The translations under genes were made by a program, and so were the position numbers. Below the pieces are notes generated by a model. That model worked only from the letters and a program-made list of their open reading frames with translations. It did not search any database and was not told where the DNA came from. Below are positions 1 through 9,959 of a DNA stretch of 64,000 bases, in pieces (position 1 is the first letter of the stretch; each line of letters starts with the position of its first letter). Source of the stretch: Cordilura impudica (lineage: Eukaryota; Arthropoda; Insecta; Diptera; Scathophagidae); assembly GCA_963682025.1 (NCBI GenBank), contig OY821517.1, positions 53,898,662-53,962,661 on the forward strand. Direction: 5' to 3'.

Positions 1-290
1 AAGATCGGCAAGCATTCTTATATGGGCGCTATTACTAAGAATTATCTCACAGGGTCTATTTTTTATCGATATATATACCTTTGGGTGGCCCTTCATTATA
101 TATGGAGGCATAAAAAGCCCCTAGAAATATGCGATAGTAAAAAAACTGAGAAATACGAAGTTTTGAGCCAATCAAACAACATTTAGAGGTGGCTCAACGC
201 GATTGAAAATTTCAAGTGTTATATGGGGAAAAAATGACTTTTTTCAGATTTTACGAAAATTTCGTTCTATAGCTTAATTTTTCCGACAAA
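1..290. repeat. Edge of a foldback-type repeat (family RA, copy 1, left part)
   Basis: From about 198 the sequence matches, with scattered differences, two other places in the window: 53610-53720 on the same strand and 56590-56480 on the other strand. It shares the phrases 'gattgaaaatttcaagtg' and 'atatgggg'. The match resumes at 1702 after a Helitron insertion, so 198-290 and 1702-2200 are one interrupted copy. The first 197 bases show nothing I recognise; they may be more of the same element or host DNA. Confidence 0.6.
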
Positions 291-447
291 TCTATACTAA
301 TATAATAAAGAGGTAATGTGTGTTTGTTTGTTTGTTTGTTTGTAGGAGGTAATCTCCGTAACTACTTATCTGATCTTCCTGAAATTTTCACAGTCTTACT
401 GCGGATATGGGAAGTGCTATAGGTTATAATTTTTTAAATATTTTTAG

Positions 448-910
448 TGGGCGTGGCACCTCCCACACAAAGTAAAGTTTTAATGGCATATATATTGAGT
501 ACTATGATAGGGAGAGTTTTGCAAATTTGCGTGAGGTCACCTGATCTGATGCCACCTATTATTAATGTGAGTAGTTGGACAAAAAATGGGCAGTATCGGA
601 CCAATAGGCGTGGCACCTGCCATACAAAGTAAATATAATATGCCATATATCTGGAGTACTGTAATAGTGCGAGTCTAGGGACTTTGTGTGAGCCCATAAG
701 TTATTCATGTGATTAGTTAGACAGAAAATGGGCGTGATCGAAGAAGTGGGCGTAGCACCGCCCATGCAAAGTAGATATTTAATACCATATAACTGGTGTG
801 CTATAAAAGGGAATGAATCCACATTTTGCACGAGTCCATCAGATATTAATGTGAGTAGTCCAATAAAAATTGGGCGGGATAGGATTAGTGGGCGTCGCAC
901 CTCTTATATA
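448..910 (+). repeat. Degenerate tandem repeats inside the Helitron
   Basis: Four diverged units start with variants of 'gtgggcgtggcacctccca' at about 448, 605, 747 and 889, giving periods of about 157, 142 and 142 bases. Each unit continues with 'caaagta', a 'catata' stretch and an 'aatgtgagtag'-like stretch. They are part of the Helitron body. Confidence 0.7.
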
Positions 911-1300
911 AAAAATATGAAGTACTACGAAAGCGACAGTTTTTTGACAAGTACATTAGTCATCAATTTGATTTGTCTTGGAAAATATGTCGCCAAAATC
1001 AAAAATCGCCAAACCGAAAATCGCGAAAAATAAAAATCGCCCAAAAAAAATCTTCAAAATTAAAAATGGGCAAAATCAAAAATCGCTAAAAAGAAAAATT
1101 GCCAAATGATATTCTAAGTTAAAGGCCAATAGTTAAGTGTTGTCAGATTTAATTTGGATAATCCTTCTTCTTCTCATTGGCAGCTACATGTACCTTGCTC
1201 TAGGGTAGGAACGCCGAAAAATCTGATAATTGTACCGAATGAAAAAACAAAAAACATTGTATATCAGCAAGCATTGAAATAAGAAAAACTATACTAATAA

Positions 1301-1701
1301 TCTATACAACATAATAAAGAGGTAATATTTGTTTGTTTGTTTGTAGGAGGTAATCTCCGTAACTACTCATCTGATCTTCCTGAAATTTTCACAGAGTCTT
1401 ACTGTTGATATGGGAGTGCTACAGGCTGTAATTTTATAAAATATTTTTATCGGGCGTGGCACCTCCCATGCAAAGTAAATTTTAAATATCATATATATTA
1501 AGTACTATGATAGAGAAAGCTTTGCAAATTTGTCCCAGGTCATCTATTATTAACGTAGGTAGTCAGAAAAAAAAAATGGGCGGGATCGGGATTGAATTAC
1601 TATATTAGTGAGATCCTTGGGACTTTGCGTGACCCCTTTCATAACGATTCGGGGGGAGGGGGGGGGGGAGGGTGTAGCGAAGCACACCGGGTTACAGCTA
1701 G
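1301..1701 (+). mobile_element. Second Helitron 5' end sharing the same 3' end
   Basis: A second TCTATACAACATAATAAAGA followed by the same (GTTT)n-GTAGGAGGTAATCTCC block begins at 1301 and runs to the shared CTAG at 1701. The 401-base unit is either a short Helitron inserted within the longer one or the 3' half of a chimaera that picked up the 950-1300 filler. The empty-site comparison shows that the whole 291-1701 segment is absent from the related repeat. Confidence 0.55.
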
Positions 1702-2200
1702 TTGTTATATAATTCTGGAATTAAATTATCTTTTCAAAAAGCTGTAAAACTTCAAAATCCAATAAAAATTTGCCAAAAAACAGCAAATGCCACTTTTGTG
1801 CCAAAAAAACTAGGTCAGAAATTTGATGGCATTTTTATCAACATTGAGAAATCGATTAAAGCCATTATTTTTTATACTCAGATATGAAGTATTATTTTAT
1901 TCCACCTTGTTAACCAATTGCGCATTGAGACCGAAAATGGGAAATTTTTTTGATAAAATTTTGAAAACTCCTTTTTGAAGCGTTAAAAAAGTTTCTTTAA
2001 CAAAATTTAAAAAAATGTATCTGGCACTTTAAGGTTTTGTTAAATACATGTCACAGATTAACTGTGTGAATTTTTTTAGTAAATTCCTCTGCCAGAATTT
2101 TTTTACAAGGATTTTTTTTTGCGGATTTCTAGAATAATTATTTTTTTTGTGAAATATTCAGTAAATGTACACTTTCTAAACACTTTGTATCAAAAATTAT
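1702..2200 (+). repeat. Family RA foldback repeat, copy 1, right part
   Basis: This continues the copy interrupted by the Helitron. The stretch 'cttttcaaaaagctgtaaaacttc' region, the 'tgccacttttgtgcc' stretch and, further on, 'acaaggatttttttt' with 'gcggatttc' all recur in reverse orientation at 55850-56450. From 2200 to 2465 I see only AT-rich sequence with no further match. Confidence 0.6.
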
Positions 2201-2465
2201 TAAGTTTTCTTCTTTAAAATCTTTTATTTGATCGTTACACTTACGGGTTAGGGGGAAAAAATAATTTGACGTTATTAACTCATTTGGTCTTTGCGCCACA
2301 AATGTCCCCAAGCTAGTATAAGACGATTAAGTCAAATAATTCAAATATTTTGCAAATATTACTGAATTTTGGATCATTTTAACCCTAGGAGCACATAAGG
2401 GTAAGTTTTCTTAAAATATAGCAAAATTTTATTTCCCAACTCATAGTAAAGGTTTCATCTAGTTT

Positions 2466-4160
2466 ACTAGAATAATTAATTTATTAAAATAAAATTAAAA
2501 ATTAGAAATAAAAATTGAAAAATTAAAAATTAAAAACTAAAAATCAAAAATTAAAAATTAAAAATTAAAAATTAAAAATTAAAAATTAAAAATTGAAAAT
2601 TAAATATTAAAAATTAAAACTTAAAAATTAAAACTTAAAAAATAAAAATTAAAAATTAAAAATCTAAAATCTAAAATTAAAAATTAAAAATTAAAAATAA
2701 AAAATTAAAACTTAAAAATTAAAAATTAAAAATTAAAAAATAAAAATTAAAAACTAAAAATTAAAAATTAAAAATTAAAACTTAAAAATTAAAAATTAAA
2801 AATTAAAAATTAAAAATTAAAAATTAAAAATTAAAAATTAAAAATTAAAAATTAAAAATTAAAAATTAAAAATTAAAAATTAAAAATTAAAAATTAAAAA
2901 TTAAAAATTAAAAATTAAAAATTAAAAATTAAAAATTAAAAATTAAAAATTAAAAATTAAAAATTAAAAATTAAAAATTAAAAATTAAAAATTAAAAATT
3001 AAAAATTAAAAATTAAAAATTAAAAATTAAAAATTAAAAATTAAAAATTAAAAATTAAAAATTAAAAATTAAAAATTAAAAATTAAAAATTAAAAATTAA
3101 AAATTAAAAATTAAAAATTAAAAATTAAAAATTAAAAATTAAAAATTAAAAATTAAAAATTAAAAATTAAAAATTAAAAATTAAAAATTAAAAATTAAAA
3201 ATTAAAAATTAAAAATTAAAAATTAAAAATTAAAAATTAAAAATTAAAAATTAAAAATTAAAAATTAAAAATTAAAAATTAAAAATTAAAAATTAAAAAT
3301 TAAAAATTAAAAATTAAAAATTAAAAATTAAAAATTAAAAATTAAAAATTAAAAATTAAAAATTAAAAATTAAAAATTAAAAATTAAAAATTAAAAATTA
3401 AAAATTAAAAATTAAAAATTAAAAATTAAAAATTAAAAATTAAAAATTAAAAATTAAAAATTAAAAATTAAAAATTAAAAATTAAAAATTAAAAATTAAA
3501 AATTAAAAATTAAAAATTAAAAATTAAAAATTAAAAATTAAAAATTAAAAATTAAAAATTAAAAATTAAAAATTAAAAATTAAAAATTAAAAATTAAAAA
3601 TTAAACATTAAACATTAAAAATTAAAAATTAAAAATTAAACATTAAAAATTAAAAATTAAAAATTAAAAATTAAAAATTAAAAATTAAAAATTAAAAATT
3701 AAAAATTAAAAATTAAAAATTAAAAATTAAAAATTAAAAATTAAAAATTAAAAATTAAAAATTAAAAATTAAAAATTAAAAATTAAAAATTAAAAATTAA
3801 AAATTAAAAATTAAAAATTAAAAATTAAAAATTAAAAATTAAAAATTAAAAATTAAAAATTAAAAATTAAAAATTAAAAATTAAAAATTAAAAATTGAAA
3901 ATTAAAAATTAAAAATTAAAAATTAAAAATTAAAAATTAAAAATTAAAAATTAAAAATTAAAAATTAAAAATTAAAAATTAAAAATTAAAAATTAAAAAT
4001 TAAAAATTAAAAATTAAAAATTAAAAATTAAAAATTAAAAATTAAAAATTAAAAATTAAAAATTAAAAATTAAAAATTAAAAATTAAAAATTAAAATTTA
4101 AAAATTAAAAATTAAAAATTAAAAATTAAAGATTAAAAATTAAAAATTAATAATTAAAAA
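2466..4160. repeat. Heptanucleotide satellite, (AAAAATT)n, about 1.7 kb
   Basis: About 240 tandem copies of a 7-base unit. The edges (2466-2760 and 4095-4160) are degenerate, whereas 2770-4090 is almost perfectly homogeneous. A cluster of 'aaacatt' variants lies at 3603-3645 and a single G variant near 3896. No coding capacity. The long perfect core suggests recent slippage or unequal exchange, and its length in the assembly may be unreliable. Confidence 0.95.
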
Positions 4161-4247
4161 TTTTAGGTTCTTTCATTCTTTAGTATCTTACCCGTTTTTA
4201 GTATTTTTGTTTTTTTGTATTAATTAAAATTATTTAAAAATTTCCTT

Positions 4248-4840
4248 TTGCTTATATTAATAATTTGTAGCCAAGAATCATTCGATTATTTTTTTTTGAA
4301 TTATCGTATGACTTCTAAGGTCTCAACAAAACAGGCTTACAGGGATCAAACTTTGGGTATTATTATGATGCCGGCTGCGTTAAATAATGAATTTCATTGC
4401 TGTTCTATTAAGTACTTAGGGGTTTTCTACTCAGTAAAAAAAATAATGAAATTTTTTAAATAGTAATTAATTCTTTTTAAGCATCATTGTTTTTTATAAA
4501 AGAAATTGGCCAACAAGAAAACTAACTTTAAATTTAATTGGAATTCGGATTTAATGTTTCAGTATCGGCAACAGTTTCAAAGTGGTAGCCGTACCTATTA
4601 TTGGGTGGACACTTTTACTTGTTTTTTTTTGTTTTCAGGGAAATCAAACAATTTTTTTATAACAAGTAGAAGCATGCATTTTTTTCAGGGTTCAATATAG
4701 ATTCGTCTTTTTTAAAAGAAGACCCTGAGAAATGGGCAAATGAGGAATCGTATATCAACGGAAAGAATTCACTTAAACATTTTAAGGCAGTTAATGATAC
4801 TGCAGGAAGAGCGGTGAAGTTAGTGGAAGGATGAAAGTCA
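4248..4840 (+). pseudogene. Remnant of a transposon-type ORF of an unnamed insect family
   Basis: Three open segments in different frames line up in order: one ending in a 'TKQAYRDQTLGIIMMPAALN' region (4250-4460), one with 'FNWNSDLMFQYRQQ' (4520-4640), and one with 'DPEKWANEESYINGK' then 'NDTAGRAVKL' (4690-4835). The last resembles a motif I recall from repetitive uncharacterised insect proteins of the 'VNDCAERGVKL' kind. Frame changes and stops show it is broken. I cannot name the superfamily. It lies alone, with no terminal repeats recognised. Confidence 0.45.
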
Positions 4841-5497
4841 GATGGCATATGTAATGCAATGTGTTCATTAACATCGAAAACTTTACCCTAATTGTACAAA
4901 AATTAGGTAAAAATAAAGTTATGAAATTTAAACACATTTAAAATTATAGTATTTGGTTGCACAGAACGATTTTTAATGATGTTATCACATTTGTCGACTT
5001 GTGGAGGTCGTGGGTGTAATTGACTAAAATCTCAACCGTAAGTCGGCACGGGAATGCGTGATCTCAGGGGCGTGAAATTTTTGGAGAGTTATTTTTTCAT
5101 CAGGCCTCAACTTTTTGAAGGGTGAGACTTGAACATATTTATAAGAAAAAATACCCATACAAATGACGGACACCCTAATGTATATATATATATTGGAAAT
5201 GAAAATTTTTAAATTAATAAAAAAGAGCATGAAAAGACTAATAAAACATACCGATTCAAAAGAAGTGATTCATCATGACATCATATGCACTAGTCAAAAT
5301 CCACTTCACAGGACCAATAAACGACAAGTGCCGTCCTTTTATAAACACTTGTTCAATTTATTGGTGATGACTATTTGGCAAAATCGACGAATACGCATTT
5401 TTTTATATATTTTGTTATAAAATTATTTTTGTTCACATATTACAAAATCATAAAGTAATACTAACAAAATTGTATACAGAGATTAAACTATCTTAGA
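4841..5497. other. No gene seen
   Basis: AT-rich sequence with only short chance frames. Nothing recognised, apart from a short run (4980-5100) of higher GC content that matches nothing else I noticed. Confidence 0.5.
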
Positions 5498-6608
5498 TAC
5501 TAGGAAATTTTATTTTTTCATTAAATAAAGACCCTAAAAGTATGCTAATCAATTATAGCCAATTACCAAATCAACACAAAAAACAAACTCATTTTTATTA
5601 CAAACACATTAACAAATTTAATAAACACACACATCCCAATAAACATTTTTGTTTGTTCTAAACTTGAGGTGCATTTGAGATCAAATACATTTCTCAAATC
5701 TCCAACGTTAATTCTCAAATGCACATCAATAGTCCGATTATAGTCTTCTCAACTTAAAAGGCAATTTTTTATATGTTGATTTTCTTAGTTATCAAATTGA
5801 GAGATTTGTGATTCTCAACTTGATAGCTAAGAAATTTCTCCAAACGGTATCAAATGAAGGTACGGAATTGCCATATTAAAAAATTATACTAATTTTAGAA
5901 ATGAAAACAATTACTTTTTTTTAATGTTTCAATTTAATTTCATTACATATTTAACATTATTATGTACATGTTAATATTTTTAAAAATTTAGAATTAAAAA
6001 TAAATGAATTAATTATTTGTACATTTTATGAATATTAATATTATATATGTCATAAATTAGAATTTAAATTAAAAAATTCGACAAAAAGTAAAACTAATTA
6101 AAAATATATAAATTAATTATTTGTACTTTTTTGGCATTTTTTAATTTAATTTATTATTTATTTTAATTTAATTTATTAACACAAATCGTATTCAAATTGA
6201 AAAAATGTTTGGTCTCAAGTGGAGAAAAGTGTTGGATATCCAATTGAGAGTTAAAATATGTTAAATCTCAACTTGATGTCAAGTTGAAAGCAAACAAGGA
6301 GAAAAATTGTTCAACTCAAGTTGAGAATTACATCGGACATCAATTTGAGAACTTAACTTTTCTCCAACATTGGAGAAATAATATTTCAATGCATACTGGG
6401 ATAGCATTGTATTATTTTATGTATGTGTTAGTAGCAACTTTAAATGCAATTTACTAAAAATAAAGGAAAAAAATTTAAAAATCTGTAAATCTGCAAATCG
6501 GCTAAAAAGAAATATCTTTCAAATAATATACGTTTGGTCAAAATTGGGATAAAACGGTAGAACAAGACATCAGTCACAAGATATCGCCTTGCCTATTAAT
6601 ATTATAGA
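5498..6608 (-). mobile_element. Helitron family 2, copy A (3'-truncated, interrupted)
   Basis: Read on the minus strand it starts TCTATAATATTAATAGGC after an A at 6608 and runs leftward through blocks shared with copies at 13650, 50944 and 55955. These include 'aatatacgtttggtcaaaat', 'gtatgtgttagtagcaac' and 'aagtatgctaatcaattat'. The hairpin and CTAG terminus seen in the other copies are missing, so it is cut near 5498. A 766-base TIR element splits it at 5635-6400. Confidence 0.7.
5635..6400. mobile_element. MITE-like TIR element with 2-bp target duplication
   Basis: Its ends are CCCAATAAACATT and, reversed, CCCAGTATGCATT. It is flanked by AT on both sides (5633-5634 and 6401-6402). The uninterrupted sequence 'cacacacatagcatt' in the related copy at 13810 is the empty site. 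The interior is rich in 'caacttgag' type motifs in both orientations and has no coding capacity. Superfamily unknown. Confidence 0.7.
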
Positions 6609-7561
6609 TGAGCATAAATACAAACATGAGACCGAACAAAGAATATATTATTCGCTATTTGCCGAAATAACTGCAACCGCTAATAGAACTTGAAAAGTAT
6701 GATACAATTTTAATATCTGTGGTCGGGAATTTCGACGAAAAAAAATTTTTTTTCTTAAATTCATTTGCTTTTGTTGTTTAAGGGAATATAATTTTTGGCA
6801 AATATTTTAAACATTTTAGAGTTTTTTTTAAACAAGGAATTTGAGAGTTCTCGAAAACAATTTAATTCTATGAAGGACCTGTTTGTAGACCTTGTAATTG
6901 ACATACATTTTGTTGAAATTTTGAATAAAAGGCTTTACAATTAGAATGTTTCTGCAATCATATTTTAAAAAGATATATAGCTCTTCAATCTATAAAACGA
7001 AATGTAACGAAACGTTTAAATTTTATATGAAAAATATATAAAAATTTTGAAATTTTTATACAAATTTTATGCTTTAGATTACAACAACGCTTTATATACA
7101 CAGAAAAAAAAAATTAAATGAATATAAATTTTATACGAGATAAACATTTTCAATAGCGCTGAAATATTAGTTAGTTAAAAAAAAAAAAAAACAGAATTGT
7201 GTTATTAATTAACTCGAAATTCAGTTACTAACATCATCGCCATACGGTTGGCTATAAATTCAGTAGCCACAATGAATCTATTTTCTCTGTGTACTTAGAA
7301 GAATAAGCTTAATTAATTAAATACTTGTAAGGAATCGTTTTGTTTAGGAATTAAGAATACATAATAATTTAAATTAATCAATTTGTTAAGCGATATTTTC
7401 ACAAAGAGCTGATATAAGAACTAAAACCGAAAAAACAAAAAATCAACATACTTAGCATGATTAATACAGTTTTGCTTTGAATTTCTTTCTGGAAGACTAC
7501 AAATTGTTCAAGAAAACAAGAAATAAAAACACTTAACTTTAAAGTATAATGTTAACTAACC
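6609..7561 (-). other. Probable 3' UTR/downstream flank of Dop1R2
   Basis: This lies just past the stop codon of the candidate terminal exon on the minus strand. AT-rich, no ORF and no clear AATAAA on the minus strand that I would call; a weaker ATTAAA-type match exists near 6700. Poly-A runs near 7110 and 7180 are on the plus strand. Confidence 0.35.
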
Positions 7562-8533
7562 TTAAGGTTTAATGTTATCACGGTTTAAAGCAGCCGCCGA
7601 AGATGACAATGACGAGTCTGAAGGACTCGAATAATGATGAATGATATTGTTGGCAGCAATATCGTCGTCTTCATCATCATCATCATCATCCGATGGTAGT
7701 TTACATATTTCATCAACATCTTCGACTGTTGTAATTTGACTGGTAACACTGGGTCGCATTTCTAATTTTGGATGGTGATGGGAATTCATTAAACTGGCCA
7801 AGCCAGTTTCATCCTCCATCACTCCGCCCGTAGGTGTGGGAGGCATGGAAGCTGTTATAATTGATGAGATTGCAGCAGCAACAGTTGTTGTCGGTGTTGT
7901 AGCTATTGTTGGACTACTAACTGTTGAATTGGTATGAAATTTAGCTGTTGATAAAAACGAAACTTTGTTCGGTGGTGGGGGTATTGTAATGGGCGTTAGA
8001 GAAAATGTACAATGTTTGCTGCTGGTCGGTGCAATCATTGGTGTTGTTGCAGCACTTGAAGGACCTGCTGCATTGGAGTTTGCCAGTGATAGGCTTGTTA
8101 ATGATGTTGGCGTCATTGAGGCTGTCGTTGCAGTTGATAACAATGATGAACCCCCAGTAACTGGGGGTGGTATTGTTACAATAGCCTTGGTGGTATTGGC
8201 CATAACACTGGTGGATGCCGTGTAATGGACACCGGAAGATCGTCTTCGTTGTCGATGGTGATGACGATGAAAACTTTGACAGCGTGTACAAGTACGTTCT
8301 CGTTGTTGTTGTTGTTGCAAGTGTTGTTGCTGTTGCTGTTGTTGATGATGCGGATGGTGGTGATGATGATGATGATGTTGCATAACACTATTTCTACCGC
8401 AGTTACTACTCCCACTACAGGAGCTGCAACTGCTAAGCTGCCGTCACATAATCGAACGATTGCCATCAAATTGATTCACCGATGAATAACCAAAAGATGT
8501 TGAGGCAGCAACCATAGCGGCAGCCACATGACA
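7562..8533 (-). CDS. Dop1R2: Dopamine receptor Dop1R2, candidate terminal exon with an in-frame UGA
   Basis: This exon would supply the cytoplasmic tail of the receptor. A splice acceptor (…aacttaag) before 8533 follows a pyrimidine-rich stretch and joins exon 2 in phase 0. Twenty-nine codons end '…DGNRSIM', then UGA (8446-8444), then 293 codons in the same frame to TAA at 7564-7562. The extension has a Cys/Ser-rich start, a His8 and Gln7 run, an 'RTCTRCQSF' patch, long Ser/Thr/Pro/Ala tracts, a 'TVEDVDEICKLPSD' stretch leading into an Asp6 acidic run, and a Ser-rich end. Both parts look protein-coding. No homologous tail is known to me; the Drosophila protein I recall ends with a different short tail. 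Alternatives are an acceptor (cggcag, before 8437, also phase 0 but with no pyrimidine tract) that skips the UGA, or an exon of another gene. Confidence 0.6.
8399..8446 (-). promoter_or_regulatory. UGA-C stop with downstream stem-loop: candidate readthrough element
   Basis: The stop at 8446-8444 is UGA followed by C, the leakiest context and the one favoured among known Drosophila readthrough genes. Ten bases later a stem-loop begins: 8433-8419 pairs with 8399-8413 through 14 pairs (three or so G-U) and one A-A mismatch, closing a 5-base loop (8418-8414). The frame continues open for 293 codons. Seen in sequence; function is inferred. Confidence 0.6.
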
Positions 8534-9419
8534 CTTAAGTTGCGTTCAAATAAACACCAACAGGATCGCAAGGCAGCAACAAAAAATACGCCGCAAATGT
8601 AAAAGTAAACAGAATGTAATAAAATTTATTAAAAATTTATGTATGTCCAATAAAAAGAAAACAAGATGGCAACAAATAAAAAGAAAAAATAAAAACACAA
8701 TAACCGTAAAAGCTATTTGCTGTATATGAAATAAATAATAATATTTACATATGTTCGCAATGTTTAAAATCGGTCAGATTTAATGGTTTATGAATAATTT
8801 TTAAGTGCGTAAATAAAATACGTATCAAAAAAAAAAAAAAAAATAACATAGACAACACACGCACTTCTTACTCATACTTCGACCTCGTAGCCCATATTTA
8901 TGTGTAGATATGTTATTGTTTATGGTGTTTCTGTGCCTGTGCCAGTGCCAGCTAGAAAATAATTACAAATATGTGTGTGTGTGTGTATATATATATTTTG
9001 TACTTAGATGTATACATTTGGTTTTAGAAAAAACATTATTTCTAATTAATGCTTTTGCTTTTTAATATATATGTTTAATATTAATGACTTTAAATTGACA
9101 AATTAAACCGAAAAATATAGTTAAAAACAGAAAACACAGTGTATTAACCCAATCTATGCTAACCCCTGTTAAACCGCCAAAGATATTAATATATTTCTTT
9201 TAAAAGTTCAATTAAGAAGAAAACAAACAAAAATAATAAAGAAAAATAAGTTTTTAAGTTTAAGACCGCAACCTTTTAAAACTGCACTAATGAGACAATA
9301 ACGGGTTAATAAGAAGTAACATTTTGCTAATTATAATATTCCACCCACTCCTGCTGAAGTCCCCTTAACGTGAAGTAAATAATATGGTCGTAAATCAATT
9401 GCAGAATTACAGGGTTGTT
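8534..9419. other. Intron 2 of Dop1R2, distal end; no gene seen
   Basis: AT-rich intron sequence with a (GT)n(AT)n microsatellite near 8970-8997 and several poly-A runs. On the minus strand the stretch from 8600 down to 8535 is the pyrimidine-rich run-up to the exon 3 acceptor. Confidence 0.5.
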
Positions 9420-9860
9420 CCTCTAGTTTTTGCATTTTGAACTATTGGTTATTTTGAGTATGACAACAACAATGTCAGCTGTGTTATGACAAGAAGTTAG
9501 TATAGTATATGAAATGAGCCAATTTACGCTGGGAAATATTACAAACTTATTATGGAAGTGGTGAATCTTCTAACGAAAGTGCAAGCATATTACGTTCAAA
9601 ATTCGGTAAAAAGAGAAACGCCTTCCAGGCAAAACTCGTATGTGGATATTTTTTTCAAACGTGTGCATGAAACTGGATAAAACAACACATTCTCGTGCTC
9701 ATACAGTGCCTACAAACGAAAACATTGCGGCTATTGCTCAGAGTGAGCAAGAATAACCAAGCATTTCAACTCGCCATCGTTCTCTGGAATTGAACATTTC
9801 ACGCACTTCTTTGATGGGAATTTTACATAAAGTTTCACTTAAACTCATATTTTTTAAGGC
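9420..9860 (+). pseudogene. Mariner-type transposase N-terminal remnant
   Basis: Conceptual translation in shifting frames gives a helix-turn-helix start ('SASILRSKFGKKRNAFQ'), then 'PTNENIAAIAQSEQE' and 'STRHRSLELNISRTSL' with 'GILHKVSLK'. These match the paired helix-turn-helix layout of mariner-like transposases. Frameshifts and stops interrupt it, and no catalytic core follows before a different element begins near 9960. No terminal repeats seen. Confidence 0.65.
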
Positions 9861-9959
9861 TTAAATATATTTTTTTTTCATAAAAAAAATTTCTTTCATA
9901 ATTTCAATTTTTGGCTCGAATCGATTTCTGGGCCTCAAAAAAAGATTCTCAAAAATTTT

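Larger units (their letters stand above)
291..1701 (+). mobile_element. Non-autonomous Helitron
   Basis: The element begins TCTATACTAATATAATAAAG directly after an A and ends CTAG directly before a T, as Helitrons do. A short hairpin (GGTGT ... ACACC around AGCGAAGC) sits about 10 bases before the terminal CTAG. Flanks 'ccgacaaa' and 'ttgttatat' are contiguous in the related repeat at 56480-56500 (read on the minus strand as 'cgacaagttgttatat'), so that copy is the paralogous empty site and fixes both ends. There is no Rep/helicase coding, and the open frames inside are chance. It contains a second 5' end at 1301 and internal degenerate repeats. Confidence 0.85.

Noticed and set aside
2466..4160. 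CRISPR-like or coding repeat
   Set aside because: A continuous 7-base tandem without spacers in a eukaryotic intergenic setting.
8384..8443. Translation of the tail from the ATG at 8383 as a separate gene
   Set aside because: The frame is open without interruption up to the UGA and beyond it to a phase-compatible acceptor, and the ATG lies in a His-rich run with no promoter or upstream leader evidence.
8444..8446. UGA as a selenocysteine codon
   Set aside because: No selenoprotein family, no SECIS element sought successfully, and the UGA-C plus nearby stem-loop fits readthrough better.
7941..8485. Several other long frames on both strands over the Dop1R2 terminal exon (for example 7965-8225 plus, 8176-8469 minus)
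   Set aside because: Shadows of trinucleotide-rich coding sequence; only the frame in phase with exon 2 has sensible composition from acceptor to stop.
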